This document shows positions 10,180-24,688 of a DNA stretch of 64,000 nt, in pieces; positions within the stretch are counted from its first letter, which is position 1; each line of letters begins with the position of its first letter. The notes under the pieces were generated by a model. It searched no databases. It was given only the letters and a program-made list of their open reading frames with translations, and was not told the origin of the DNA. The translations under genes were made by a program, and so were the position numbers. The DNA lies in assembly GCA_943737045.1 (NCBI GenBank), contig CALSFV010000262.1, forward strand, positions 350,001-414,000. The letters run 5' to 3'. Source of the stretch: Parapristionchus giblindavisi (Eukaryota; Nematoda; Chromadorea; Rhabditida; Diplogasteridae).

Positions 10180-13100
10180 CTGACATGAAAAATTTTCTGC
10201 TAGACCCAGCGTGTCATATACCAAACGAAAGAGCAAAAAATTCTGAGTATTTTGCACGTTCCCATGTTGAACAACGGCCACTTCAGCCGAATTAACAAAA
10301 TTGAATTATTCATTTTTGCCATTAAAGAATTCGTGACATGTCAATGCTTTATCGAAACTTATCGTAGCATATACCACGTGAAAGAGCAAAAAATTCTGAA
10401 TAATCTACACTTCAGTTCATGTCAAACTGTAATCTCGTGTTTTTTCCACAATGCCCAAAGTACAAAAGTAGCTTTCACTCTGATAAGACCAAAACAATAC
10501 CTGACATGAAAAATTTTCTGCTAGACCCAACGTGTCATATACCAAACGAAAGAGCAAAAAATTCTGAGTATTTTGCACGTTCCCATGTTGAACAACGGCC
10601 ACTTCAGCCGAATTAACAAAATTGAATTATTCATTTTTGGCAATAATGAATTCGTGACATGTCAATGCTTTATCGAAACTTATCGTAGCATATACCACGT
10701 GAAAGAGCAAAAAATTCTGAATAATCTACACTTCAGTTCATGTCAAACTGTAATCTTGTGTTGATTCCACAATGCCCAAAGTACAAACGTAGCTTTCACT
10801 CTGATAAGACCAAAAGAATACCTGACATGAAAAATTTTCTGCTAGACCCAGCGTGTCATATACCAAACGAAAGAGCAAAAAATTCTGAGTATTTTGCACG
10901 TTCCCATGTTGAACAACGGCCACTTCAGCCGAATTAACAAAATTGAATTATTCATTTTTGGCAATAATGAATTCGTGACATGTCAATGCTTTATCGAAAC
11001 TTATCGTAGCATATACCACGTGAAAGAGCAAAAAATTCTGAATAATCTACACTTCAGTTCATGTCAAACTGTAATCTTGTGTTGATTCCACAATGCCCAA
11101 AGTACAAAAGTAGCTTTCACTCTGATAAGACCAAAACAATACCTGACATGAAAAATTTTCTACTAGACCCAGCGTGTCATATATCAAACGAAAGAGCAAA
11201 AAACTCTGAGTATTTTGCACGTCCCCATGTTGAACAACGGCCACTTCAGCCGAATTAACATAATTGCCCTATGCATTTTTGCCATTAAAGAATTCGTGAC
11301 ATGTCAATGCTTTATCGAAACTTATCGTCGCATATACCACGTGAAAGAGCAAAAAATTCTGAATAATCTACACTTCAGTTCATGTCAAACTGTAATCTTG
11401 TGTTGATTCCACAATGCCCAAAGTACAAAAGTAGCTTTCACTCTGATAAGACCAAAACAATACCTGACATGAAAAATTTTCTACTAGACCCAGCGTGTCA
11501 TATACCAAACGAAAGAGCAAAAAACTCTGAGTATTTTGCACGTCCCCATGTTGAACAACGGCCACTTCAGCCGAATTAACATAATTGCCCTATGCATTTT
11601 TGCCATTAAAGAATTCGTGACATGTCAATGCTTTATCGAAACTTATCGTCGCATATACCACGTGAAAGAGCAAAAAATTCTGAATAATCTACACTTCAGT
11701 TCATGTCAAACTGTAATCTTGTGTTGATTCCACAATGCCCAAAGTACAAAAGTAGCTTTCACTCTGATAAGACCAAAACAATACCTGACATGAAAAATTT
11801 TCTACTAGACCCAGCGTGTCATATACCAAACGAAAGAGCAAAAAACTCTGAGTATTTTGCACGTCCCCATGTTGAACAACGGCCACTTCAGCCGAATTAA
11901 CATAATTGCCCTATGCATTTTTGCCATTAAAGAATTCGTGACATGTCAATGCTTTATCGAAACTTATCGTCGCATATACCACGTGAAAGAGCAAAAAATT
12001 CTGAATAATCTACACTTCAGTTCATGTCAAACTGTAATCTTGTGTTGATTCCACAATGCCCAAAGTACAAAAGTAGCTTTCACTCTGATAAGACCAAAAC
12101 AATACCTGACATGAAAAATTTTCTACTAGACCCAGCGTGTCATATACCAAACGAAAGAGCAAAAAACTCTGAGTATTTTGCACGTCCCCATGTTGAACAA
12201 CGGCCACTTCAGCCGAATTAACATAATTGCCCTATGCATTTTTGCCATTAAAGAATTCGTGACATGTCAATGCTTTATCGAAACTTATCGTCGCATATAC
12301 CACGTGAAAGAGCAAAAAATTCTGAATAATCTACACTTCAGTTCATGTCAAACTGTAATCTTGTGTTGATTCCATAATGCCCAAAGTACAAAAGTAGCTT
12401 TCACTCTGATAAGACCAAAACAATACCTGACATGAAAAATTTTCTACTAGACCCAGCGTGTCATATACCAAACGAAAGAGCAAAAAACTCTGAGTATTTT
12501 GCACGTCCCCATGTTGAACAACGGCCACTTCAGCCGAATTAACATAATTGCCCTATGCATTTTTGCCATTAAAGAATTCGTGACATGTCAATGCTTTATC
12601 GAAACTTATCGTCGCATATACCACGTGAAAGAGCAAAACATTCTGAATAATCTACACTTCAGTTCATGTCAAACTGTAATCTTGTGTTGATTCCACTATG
12701 CCCAAAGTACAAAAGTAGCTTTCACTCTGATAAGACCAAAAGAATACCTGACATGAAAAATTTTCTGCTAGACCCAGCGTGTCATATACCAAACGAAAGA
12801 GCAAAAAATTCTGAATAATCTACATTTCAGTTCATGTCAAACTGTAATCTCGTGTTTTTTCCACAATGCCCAAAGTACAAAAGTAGCTTTCACTCTGATA
12901 AGACCAAAACAATACCTGACATGAAAAATTTTCTACTAGACCCAGCGTGTCATATACCAAACGAAAGAGCAAAAAACTCTGAGTATTTTGCACGTCCCCA
13001 TGTTGAACAACGGCCACTTCAGCCGAATTAACATAATTGCCCTATGCATTTTTGCCATTAAAGAATTCGTGACATGTCAATGCTTTATCGAAACTTATCG

Positions 13101-13236
13101 TCACATATACCACGTGAAAGAGCAAAAAATTCTGAATAATCTACACTTCAGTTCATGTCAAACTGTAATCTCGTGTTTTTTCCACAATGCCCAAAGTACA
13201 AAAGTAGCTTTCACTCTGATAAGACCAAAAGAATAC
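10180..13236. repeat. 3057-bp tandem block, first copy
   Basis: Eight long units, short beta 12748 and long 12916. Markers shared with the second copy: gtacaaacgtagc (near 10784 and 13841), a ccataatg unit end (near 12373 and 15430) and gcaaaacattc before the short unit. Private to this copy: atatcaaacg near 11182 and ccactatg near 12694. Borders are given at unit boundaries. The real join lies inside 12916-13236, whose 5' part resembles 15973-16293 and whose ctcgtgttttttcc tail resembles that of 9859-10179. Confidence 0.88.
12748..12915. repeat. 168-bp short unit, class beta
   Basis: Followed by a long unit with the cgtcacat variant, a linkage repeated at 15805, 18220, 19994 and 21447. Confidence 0.93.
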
Positions 13237-16200
13237 CTGACATGAAAAATTTTCTGCTAGACCCAGCGTGTCATATACCAAACGAAAGAGCAAAAAATTC
13301 TGAGTATTTTGCACGTTCCCATGTTGAACAACGGCCACTTCAGCCGAATTAACAAAATTGAATTATTCATTTTTGCCATTAAAGAATTCGTGACATGTCA
13401 ATGCTTTATCGAAACTTATCGTAGCATATACCACGTGAAAGAGCAAAAAATTCTGAATAATCTACACTTCAGTTCATGTCAAATTGTAATCTCGTGTTTT
13501 TTCCACAATGCCCAAAGTACAAAAGTAGCTTTCACTCTGATAAGACCAAAACAATACCTGACATGAAAAATTTTCTGCTAGACCCAACGTGTCATATACC
13601 AAACGAAAGAGCAAAAAATTCTGAGTATTTTGCACGTTCCCATGTTGAACAACGGCCACTTCAGCCGAATTAACAAAATTGAATTATTCATTTTTGGCAA
13701 TAATGAATTCGTGACATGTCAATGCTTTATCGAAACTTATCGTAGCATATACCACGTGAAAGAGCAAAAAATTCTGAATAATCTACACTTCAGTTCATGT
13801 CAAACTGTAATCTTGTGTTGATTCCACAATGCCCAAAGTACAAACGTAGCTTTCACTCTGATAAGACCAAAAGAATACCTGACATGAAAAATTTTCTGCT
13901 AGACCCAGCGTGTCATATACCAAACGAAAGAGCAAAAAATTCTGAGTATTTTGCACGTTCCCATGTTGAACAACGGCCACTTCAGCCGAATTAACAAAAT
14001 TGAATTATTCATTTTTGGCAATAATGAATTCGTGACATGTCAATGCTTTATCGAAACTTATCGTAGCATATACCACGTGAAAGAGCAAAAAATTCTGAAT
14101 AATCTACACTTCAGTTCATGTCAAACTGTAATCTTGTGTTGATTCCACAATGCCCAAAGTACAAAAGTAGCTTTCACTCTGATAAGACCAAAACAATACC
14201 TGACATGAAAAATTTTCTACTAGACCCAGCGTGTCATATACCAAACGAAAGAGCAAAAAACTCTGAGTATTTTGCACGTCCCCATGTTGAACAACGGCCA
14301 CTTCAGCCGAATTAACATAATTGCCCTATGCATTTTTGCCATTAAAGAATTCGTGACATGTCAATGCTTTATCGAAACTTATCGTCGCATATACCACGTG
14401 AAAGAGCAAAAAATTCTGAATAATCTACACTTCAGTTCATGTCAAACTGTAATCTTGTGTTGATTCCACAATGCCCAAAGTACAAAAGTAGCTTTCACTC
14501 TGATAAGACCAAAACAATACCTGACATGAAAAATTTTCTACTAGACCCAGCGTGTCATATACCAAACGAAAGAGCAAAAAACTCTGAGTATTTTGCACGT
14601 CCCCATGTTGAACAACGGCCACTTCAGCCGAATTAACATAATTGCCCTATGCATTTTTGCCATTAAAGAATTCGTGACATGTCAATGCTTTATCGAAACT
14701 TATCGTCGCATATACCACGTGAAAGAGCAAAAAATTCTGAATAATCTACACTTCAGTTCATGTCAAACTGTAATCTTGTGTTGATTCCACAATGCCCAAA
14801 GTACAAAAGTAGCTTTCACTCTGATAAGACCAAAACAATACCTGACATGAAAAATTTTCTACTAGACCCAGCGTGTCATATACCAAACGAAAGAGCAAAA
14901 AACTCTGAGTATTTTGCACGTCCCCATGTTGAACAACGGCCACTTCAGCCGAATTAACATAATTGCCCTATGCATTTTTGCCATTAAAGAATTCGTGACA
15001 TGTCAATGCTTTATCGAAACTTATCGTCGCATATACCACGTGAAAGAGCAAAAAATTCTGAATAATCTACACTTCAGTTCATGTCAAACTGTAATCTTGT
15101 GTTGATTCCACAATGCCCAAAGTACAAAAGTAGCTTTCACTCTGATAAGACCAAAACAATACCTGACATGAAAAATTTTCTACTAGACCCAGCGTGTCAT
15201 ATACCAAACGAAAGAGCAAAAAACTCTGAGTATTTTGCACGTCCCCATGTTGAACAACGGCCACTTCAGCCGAATTAACATAATTGCCCTATGCATTTTT
15301 GCCATTAAAGAATTCGTGACATGTCAATGCTTTATCGAAACTTATCGTCGCATATACCACGTGAAAGAGCAAAAAATTCTGAATAATCTACACTTCAGTT
15401 CATGTCAAACTGTAATCTTGTGTTGATTCCATAATGCCCAAAGTACAAAAGTAGCTTTCACTCTGATAAGACCAAAACAATACCTGACATGAAAAATTTT
15501 CTACTAGACCCAGCGTGTCATATACCAAACGAAAGAGCAAAAAACTCTGAGTATTTTGCACGTCCCCATGTTGAACAACGGCCACTTCAGCCGAATTAAC
15601 ATAATTGCCCTATGCATTTTTGCCATTAAAGAATTCGTGACATGTCAATGCTTTATCGAAACTTATCGTCGCATATACCACGTGAAAGAGCAAAACATTC
15701 TGAATAATCTACACTTCAGTTCATGTCAAACTGTAATCTTGTGTTGATTCCACAATGCCCAAAGTACAAAAGTAGCTTTCACTCTGATAAGACCAAAAGA
15801 ATACCTGACATGAAAAATTTTCTGCTAGACCCAGCGTGTCATATACCAAACGAAAGAGCAAAAAATTCTGAATAATCTACATTTCAGTTCATGTCAAACT
15901 GTAATCTCGTGTTTTTTCCACAATGCCCAAAGTACAAAAGTAGCTTTCACTCTGATAAGACCAAAACAATACCTGACATGAAAAATTTTCTACTAGACCC
16001 AGCGTGTCATATACCAAACGAAAGAGCAAAAAACTCTGAGTATTTTGCACGTCCCCATGTTGAACAACGGCCACTTCAGCCGAATTAACATAATTGCCCT
16101 ATGCATTTTTGCCATTAAAGAATTCGTGACATGTCAATGCTTTATCGAAACTTATCGTCACATATACCACGTGAAAGAGCAAAAAATTCTGAATAATCTA

Positions 16201-16293
16201 CACTTCAGTTCATGTCAAACTGTAATCTTGTGTTGATTCCACAATGCCCAAAGTACAAAAGTAGCTTTCACTCTGATAAGACCAAAACAATAC
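13237..16293. repeat. 3057-bp tandem block, second copy
   Basis: Every unit start is displaced by exactly 3057 bp (8 x 321 + 489) from the first copy. Private change: aaattgtaatc near 13485. Confidence 0.88.
15805..15972. repeat. 168-bp short unit, class beta
   Basis: Copy of 12748-12915 at 3057 bp; starts the 2415-bp block. Confidence 0.93.
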
Positions 16294-18219
16294 CTGACAT
16301 GAAAAATTTTCTGCTAGACCCAACGTGTCATATACCAAACGAAAGAGCAAAAAATTCTGAGTATTTTGCACGTTCCCATGTTGAACAACGGCCACTTCAG
16401 CCGAATTAACAAAATTGAATTATTCATTTTTGGCAATAATGAATTCGTGACATGTCAATGCTTTATCGAAACTTATCGTCGCATATACCACGTGAAAGAG
16501 CAAAAAATTCTGAATAATCTACACTTCAGTTCATGTCAAACTGTAATCTTGTGTTGATTCCACAATGCCCAAAGTACAAAAGTAGCTTTCACTCTGATAA
16601 GACCAAAACAATACCTGACATGAAAAATTTTCTACTAGACCCAGCGTGTCATATACCAAACGAAAGAGCAAAAAACTCTGAGTATTTTGCACGTCCCCAT
16701 GTTGAACAACGGCCACTTCAGCCGAATTAACATAATTGCCCTATGCATTTTTGCCATTAAAGAATTCGTGACATGTCAATGCTTTATCGAAACTTATCGT
16801 CGCATATACCACGTGAAAGAGCAAAAAATTCTGAATAATCTACACTTCAGTTCATGTCAAACTGTAATCTTGTGTTGATTCCATAATGCCCAAAGTACAA
16901 AAGTAGCTTTCACTCTGATAAGACCAAAAGAATACCTGACATGAAAAATTTTCTACTAGACCCAGCGTGTCATATACCAAACGAAAGAGCAAAAAACTCT
17001 GAGTATTTTGCACGTCCCCATGTTGAACAACGGCCACTTCAGCCGAATTAACATAATTGCCCTATGCATTTTTGCCATTAAAGAATTCGTGACATGTCAA
17101 TGCTTTATCGAAACTTATCGTCGCATATACCACGTGAAAGAGCAAAAAATTCTGAATAATCTACACTTCAGTTCATGTCAAACTGTAATCTTGTGTTGAT
17201 TCCACAATGCCCAAAGTACAAAAGTAGCTTTCACTCTGATAAGACCAAAACAATACCTGACATGAAAAATTTTCTACTAGACCCAGCGTGTCATATACCA
17301 AACGAAAGAGCAAAAAACTCTGAGTATTTTGCACGTCCCCATGTTGAACAACGGCCACTTCAGCCGAATTAACATAATTGCCCTATGCATTTTTGCCATT
17401 AAAGAATTCGTGACATGTCAATGCTTTATCGAAACTTATCGTCGCATATACCACGTGAAAGAGCAAAAAATTCTGAATAATCTACACTTCAGTTCATGTC
17501 AAACTGTAATCTTGTGTTGATTCCACAATGCCCAAAGTACAAAAGTAGCTTTCACTCTGATAAGACCAAAACAATACCTGACATGAAAAATTTTCTACTA
17601 GACCCAGCGTGTCATATACCAAACGAAAGAGCAAAAAACTCTGAGTATTTTGCACGTCCCCATGTTGAACAACGGCCACTTCAGCCGAATTAACATAATT
17701 GCCCTATGCATTTTTGCCATTAAAGAATTCGTGACATGTCAATGCTTTATCGAAACTTATCGTCGCATATACCACGTGAAAGAGCAAAAAATTCTGAATA
17801 ATCTACACTTCAGTTCATGTCAAACTGTAATCTTGTGTTGATTCCATAATGCCCAAAGTACAAAAGTAGCTTTCACTCTGATAAGACCAAAACAATACCT
17901 GACATGAAAAATTTTCTACTAGACCCAGCGTGTCATATACCAAACGAAAGAGCAAAAAACTCTGAGTATTTTGCACGTCCCCATGTTGAACAACGGCCAC
18001 TTCAGCCGAATTAACATAATTGCCCTATGCATTTTTGCCATTAAAGAATTCGTGACATGTCAATGCTTTATCGAAACTTATCGTCGCATATACCACGTGA
18101 AAGAGCAAAACATTCTGAATAATCTACACTTCAGTTCATGTCAAACTGTAATCTTGTGTTGATTCCACAATGCCCAAAGTACAAAAGTAGCTTTCACTCT
18201 GATAAGACCAAAAGAATAC
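15805..18219. repeat. Beta/cgtcacat block of 2415 bp
   Basis: Short beta, long with cgtcacat, a type I-like long unit with C187 (16294), then five long units ending in the gcaaaacattc unit. Two of its units are preceded by ccataatg. It overlaps the end of the 3057-bp block because each duplication used its own borders. Confidence 0.85.
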
Positions 18220-18387
18220 CTGACATGAAAAATTTTCTGCTAGACCCAGCGTGTCATATACCAAACGAAAGAGCAAAAAATTCTGAATAATCTACATTTC
18301 AGTTCATGTCAAACTGTAATCTCGTGTTTTTTCCACAATGCCCAAAGTACAAAAGTAGCTTTCACTCTGATAAGACCAAAACAATAC
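18220..18387. repeat. 168-bp short unit, class beta
   Basis: Starts the 1774-bp block. Confidence 0.93.
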
Positions 18388-19993
18388 CTGACATGAAAAA
18401 TTTTCTACTAGACCCAGCGTGTCATATACCAAACGAAAGAGCAAAAAACTCTGAGTATTTTGCACGTCCCCATGTTGAACAACGGCCACTTCAGCCGAAT
18501 TAACATAATTGCCCTATGCATTTTTGCCATTAAAGAATTCGTGACATGTCAATGCTTTATCGAAACTTATCGTCACATATACCACGTGAAAGAGCAAAAA
18601 ATTCTGAATAATCTACACTTCAGTTCATGTCAAACTGTAATCTTGTGTTGATTCCACAATGCCCAAAGTACAAAAGTAGCTTTCACTCTGATAAGACCAA
18701 AACAATACCTGACATGAAAAATTTTCTGCTAGACCCAACGTGTCATATACCAAACGAAAGAGCAAAAAAATTCTGAGTATTTTGCACGTTCCCATGTTGA
18801 ACAACGGCCACTTCAGCCGAATTAACAAAATTGAATTATTCATTTTTGGCAATAATGAATTCGTGACATGTCAATGCTTTATCGAAACTTATCGTCGCAT
18901 ATACCACGTGAAAGAGCAAAAAATTCTGAATAATCTACACTTCAGTTCATGTCAAACTGTAATCTTGTGTTGATTCCACAATGCCCAAAGTACAAAAGTA
19001 GCTTTCACTCTGATAAGACCAAAACAATACCTGACATGAAAAATTTTCTACTAGACCCAGCGTGTCATATACCAAACGAAAGAGCAAAAAACTCTGAGTA
19101 TTTTGCACGTCCCCATGTTGAACAACGGCCACTTCAGCCGAATTAACATAATTGCCCTATGCATTTTTGCCATTAAAGAATTCGTGACATGTCAATGCTT
19201 TATCGAAACTTATCGTCGCATATACCACGTGAAAGAGCAAAAAATTCTGAATAATCTACACTTCAGTTCATGTCAAACTGTAATCTTGTGTTGATTCCAT
19301 AATGCCCAAAGTACAAAAGTAGCTTTCACTCTGATAAGACCAAAAGAATACCTGACATGAAAAATTTTCTACTAGACCCAGCGTGTCATATACCAAACGA
19401 AAGAGCAAAAAACTCTGAGTATTTTGCACGTCCCCATGTTGAACAACGGCCACTTCAGCCGAATTAACATAATTGCCCTATGCATTTTTGCCATTAAAGA
19501 ATTCGTGACATGTCAATGCTTTATCGAAACTTATCGTCGCATATACCACGTGAAAGAGCAAAAAATTCTGAATAATCTACACTTCAGTTCATGTCAAACT
19601 GTAATCTTGTGTTGATTCCATAATGCCCAAAGTACAAAAGTAGCTTTCACTCTGATAAGACCAAAACAATACCTGACATGAAAAATTTTCTACTAGACCC
19701 AGCGTGTCATATACCAAACGAAAGAGCAAAAAACTCTGAGTATTTTGCACGTCCCCATGTTGAACAACGGCCACTTCAGCCGAATTAACATAATTGCCCT
19801 ATGCATTTTTGCCATTAAAGAATTCGTGACATGTCAATGCTTTATCGAAACTTATCGTCGCATATACCACGTGAAAGAGCAAAACATTCTGAATAATCTA
19901 CACTTCAGTTCATGTCAAACTGTAATCTTGTGTTGATTCCACAATGCCCAAAGTACAAAAGTAGCTTTCACTCTGATAAGACCAAAAGAATAC
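18220..19993. repeat. Beta/cgtcacat block of 1774 bp
   Basis: Same order as 15805-18219 minus two type II units, plus one extra A in unit 18709-19030 (gcaaaaaaattc). Arithmetic: 2415 - 642 + 1 = 1774. Confidence 0.88.
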
Positions 19994-20161
19994 CTGACAT
20001 GAAAAATTTTCTGCTAGACCCAGCGTGTCATATACCAAACGAAAGAGCAAAAAATTCTGAATAATCTACATTTCAGTTCATGTCAAACTGTAATCTCGTG
20101 TTTTTTCCACAATGCCCAAAGTACAAAAGTAGCTTTCACTCTGATAAGACCAAAACAATAC
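19994..20161. repeat. 168-bp short unit, class beta
   Basis: Starts the 1453-bp block. Confidence 0.93.
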
Positions 20162-21446
20162 CTGACATGAAAAATTTTCTACTAGACCCAGCGTGTCATA
20201 TACCAAACGAAAGAGCAAAAAACTCTGAGTATTTTGCACGTCCCCATGTTGAACAACGGCCACTTCAGCCGAATTAACATAATTGCCCTATGCATTTTTG
20301 CCATTAAAGAATTCGTGACATGTCAATGCTTTATCGAAACTTATCGTCACATATACCACGTGAAAGAGCAAAAAATTCTGAATAATCTACACTTCAGTTC
20401 ATGTCAAACTGTAATCTTGTGTTGATTCCACAATGCCCAAAGTACAAAAGTAGCTTTCACTCTGATAAGACCAAAACAATACCTGACATGAAAAATTTTC
20501 TGCTAGACCCAACGTGTCATATACCAAACGAAAGAGCAAAAAAATTCTGAGTATTTTGCACGTTCCCATGTTGAACAACGGCCACTTCAGCCGAATTAAC
20601 AAAATTGAATTATTCATTTTTGGCAATAATGAATTCGTGACATGTCAATGCTTTATCGAAACTTATCGTCGCATATACCACGTGAAAGAGCAAAAAATTC
20701 TGAATAATCTACACTTCAGTTCATGTCAAACTGTAATCTTGTGTTGATTCCACAATGCCCAAAGTACAAAAGTAGCTTTCACTCTGATAAGACCAAAACA
20801 ATACCTGACATGAAAAATTTTCTACTAGACCCAGCGTGTCATATACCAAACGAAAGAGCAAAAAACTCTGAGTATTTTGCACGTCCCCATGTTGAACAAC
20901 GGCCACTTCAGCCGAATTAACATAATTGCCCTATGCATTTTTGCCATTAAAGAATTCGTGACATGTCAATGCTTTATCGAAACTTATCGTCGCATATACC
21001 ACGTGAAAGAGCAAAAAATTCTGAATAATCTACACTTCAGTTCATGTCAAACTGTAATCTTGTGTTGATTCCATAATGCCCAAAGTACAAAAGTAGCTTT
21101 CACTCTGATAAGACCAAAAGAATACCTGACATGAAAAATTTTCTACTAGACCCAGCGTGTCATATACCAAACGAAAGAGCAAAAAACTCTGAGTATTTTG
21201 CACGTCCCCATGTTGAACAACGGCCACTTCAGCCGAATTAACATAATTGCCCTATGCATTTTTGCCATTAAAGAATTCGTGACATGTCAATGCTTTATCG
21301 AAACTTATCGTCGCATATACCACGTGAAAGAGCAAAACATTCTGAATAATCTACACTTCAGTTCATGTCAAACTGTAATCTTGTGTTGATTCCACAATGC
21401 CCAAAGTACAAAAGTAGCTTTCACTCTGATAAGACCAAAAGAATAC
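19994..21446. repeat. Beta/cgtcacat block of 1453 bp
   Basis: Same order as 18220-19993, including the extra A (unit 20483-20804), minus one more long unit (1774 - 321). The shared +A shows that this block and the previous one are the closest relatives. Confidence 0.9.
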
Positions 21447-21614
21447 CTGACATGAAAAATTTTCTGCTAGACCCAGCGTGTCATATACCAAACGAAAGAG
21501 CAAAAAATTCTGAATAATCTACATTTCAGTTCATGTCAAACTGTAATCTCGTGTTTTTTCCACAATGCCCAAAGTACAAAAGTAGCTTTCACTCTGATAA
21601 GACCAAAACAATAC
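21447..21614. repeat. 168-bp short unit, class beta
   Basis: Ends the shrinking block series. The next long unit still has cgtcacat, but the following units are unrelated to the series. Confidence 0.93.
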
Positions 21615-23219
21615 CTGACATGAAAAATTTTCTACTAGACCCAGCGTGTCATATACCAAACGAAAGAGCAAAAAACTCTGAGTATTTTGCACGTCCCCAT
21701 GTTGAACAACGGCCACTTCAGCCGAATTAACATAATTGCCCTATGCATTTTTGCCATTAAAGAATTCGTGACATGTCAATGCTTTATCGAAACTTATCGT
21801 CACATATACCACGTGAAAGAGCAAAAAATTCTGAATAATCTACACTTCAGTTCATGTCAAACTGTAATCTTGTGTTGATTCCACAATGCCCAAAGTACAA
21901 AAGTAGCTTTCACTCTGATAAGACCAAAACAATACCTGACATGAAAAATTTTCTGCTAGACCCAACGTGTCATATACCAAACGAAAGAGCAAAAAATTCT
22001 GAGTATTTTGCACGTTCCCATGTTGAACAACGGCCACTTCAGCCGAATTAACAAAATTGAATTATTCATTTTTGGCAATAATGAATTCGTGACATGTCAA
22101 TGCTTTATCGAAACTTATCGTAGCATATACCACGTGAAAGAGCAAAAAATTCTGAATAATCTACACTTCAGTTCATGTCAAACTGTAATCTCGTGTTTTT
22201 TCCACAATGCCCAAAGTACAAAAGTAGCTTTCACTCTGATAAGACCAAAAGAATACCTGACATGAAAAATTTTCTGCTAGACCCAGCGTGTCATATACCA
22301 AACGAAAGAGCAAAAAATTCTGAGTATTTTGCACGTTCCCATGTTGAACAACGGCCACTTCAGCCGAATTAACAAAATTGAATTATTCATTTTTGCCATT
22401 AAAGAATTCGTGACATGTCAATGCTTTATCGAAACTTATCGTAGCATATACCACGTGAAAGAGCAAAAAATTCTGAATAATCTACACTTCAGTTCATGTC
22501 AAACTGTAATCTCGTGTTTTTTCCACAATGCCCAAAGTACAAAAGTAGCTTTCACTCTGATAAGACCAAAACAATACCTGACATGAAAAATTTTCTGCTA
22601 GACCCAACGTGTCATATACCAAACGAAAGAGCAAAAAATTCTGAGTATTTTGCACGTTCCCATGTTGAACAACGGCCACTTCAGCCGAATTAACAAAATT
22701 GAATTATTCATTTTTGGCAATAATGAATTCGTGACATGTCAATGCTTTATCGAAACTTATCGTAGCATATACCACGTGAAAGAGCAAAAAATTCTGAATA
22801 ATCTACACTTCAGTTCATGTCAAACTGTAATCTCGTGTTTTTTCCACAATGCCCAAAGTACAAAAGTAGCTTTCACTCTGATAAGACCAAAAGAATACCT
22901 GACATGAAAAATTTTCTGCTAGACCCAGCGTGTCATATACCAAACGAAAGAGCAAAAAATTCTGAGTATTTTGCACGTTCCCATGTTGAACAACGGCCAC
23001 TTCAGCCGAATTAACAAAATTGAATTATTCATTTTTGCCATTAAAGAATTCGTGACATGTCAATGCTTTATCGAAACTTATCGTCGCATATACCACGTGA
23101 AAGAGCAAAAAATTCTGAATAATCTACACTTCAGTTCATGTCAAACTGTAATCTTGTGTTGATTCCACAATGCCCAAAGTACAAAAGTAGCTTTCACTCT
23201 GATAAGACCAAAAGAATAC

Positions 23220-23387
23220 CTGACATGAAAAATTTTCTGCTAGACACAGCGTGTCATATACCAAACGAAAGAGCAAAAAATTCTGAATAATCTACACTTC
23301 AGTTCATGTCAAACTGTAATCTTGTGTTGATTCCACAATGCCCAAAGTACAAAAGTAGCTTTCACTCTGATAAGACCAAAACAATAC
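23220..23387. repeat. 168-bp short unit, class delta
   Basis: Carries ctagacacag and the cttgtgttgatt tail; only two copies of this class exist in the window. Confidence 0.93.
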
Positions 23388-23709
23388 CTGACATGAAAAA
23401 TTTTCTACTAGACCCAGCGTGTCATATACCAAACGAAAGAGCAAAAAACTCTGAGTATTTTGCACGTCCCCATGTTGAACAACGGCCACTTCAGCCGAAT
23501 TAACATAATTGCCCTATGCATTTTTGCCATTAAAGAATTCGTGACATGTCAATGCTTTATCGAAACTTATCGTCGCATATACCACGTGAAAGAGCAAAAA
23601 ATTCTGAATAATCTACACTTCAGTTCATGTCAAACTGTAATCTTGTGTTGATTCCACAATGCCCCAAAGTACAAAAGTAGCTTTCACTCTGATAAGACCA
23701 AAAGAATAC

Positions 23710-23877
23710 CTGACATGAAAAATTTTCTGCTAGACCCAGCGTGTCATATACCAAACGAAAGAGCAAAAAATTCTGAATAATCTACACTTCAGTTCATGTC
23801 AAACTGTAATCTCGTGTTTTTTCCACAATGCCCAAAGTACAAAAGTAGCTTTCACTCTGATAAGACCAAAAGAATAC
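23710..23877. repeat. 168-bp short unit, class gamma
   Basis: Preceded by the extra C; the last unit of the first 979-bp copy. Confidence 0.93.
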
Positions 23878-24198
23878 CTGACATGAAAAATTTTCTGCTA
23901 GACCCAGCGTGTCATATACCAAACGAAAGAGCAAAAAATTCTGAGTATTTTGCACGTTCCCATGTTGAACAACGGCCACTTCAGCCGAATTAACAAAATT
24001 GAATTATTCATTTTTGCCATTAAAGAATTCGTGACATGTCAATGCTTTATCGAAACTTATCGTCGCATATACCACGTGAAAGAGCAAAAAATTCTGAATA
24101 ATCTACACTTCAGTTCATGTCAAACTGTAATCTTGTGTTGATTCCACAATGCCCAAAGTACAAAAGTAGCTTTCACTCTGATAAGACCAAAAGAATAC

Positions 24199-24366
24199 CT
24201 GACATGAAAAATTTTCTGCTAGACACAGCGTGTCATAAACCAAACGAAAGAGCAAAAAATTCTGAATAATCTACACTTCAGTTCATGTCAAACTGTAATC
24301 TTGTGTTGATTCCACAATGCCCAAAGTACAAAAGTAGCTTTCACTCTGATAAGACCAAAACAATAC
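24199..24366. repeat. 168-bp short unit, class delta
   Basis: Copy of 23220-23387 at 979 bp, with a private cataaacc change. Confidence 0.93.
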
Positions 24367-24688
24367 CTGACATGAAAAATTTTCTACTAGACCCAGCGTG
24401 TCATATACCAAACGAAAGAGCAAAAAACTCTGAGTATTTTGCACGTCCCCATGTTGAACAACGGCCACTTCAGCCGAATTAACATAATTGCCCTATGCAT
24501 TTTTGCCATTAAAGAATTCGTGACATGTCAATGCTTTATCGAAACTTATCGTCGCATATACCACGTGAAAGAGCAAAAAATTCTGAATAATCTACACTTC
24601 AGTTCATGTCAAACTGTAATCTTGTGTTGATTCCACAATGCCCCAAAGTACAAAAGTAGCTTTCACTCTGATAAGACCAAAAGAATAC

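Larger units (their letters stand above)
22899..23877. repeat. 979-bp block, first copy
   Basis: Long 22899 (recombinant type with caaaattgaattat followed by gccattaaag), short delta 23220, type II long 23388 with the extra C, short gamma 23710. Confidence 0.9.
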
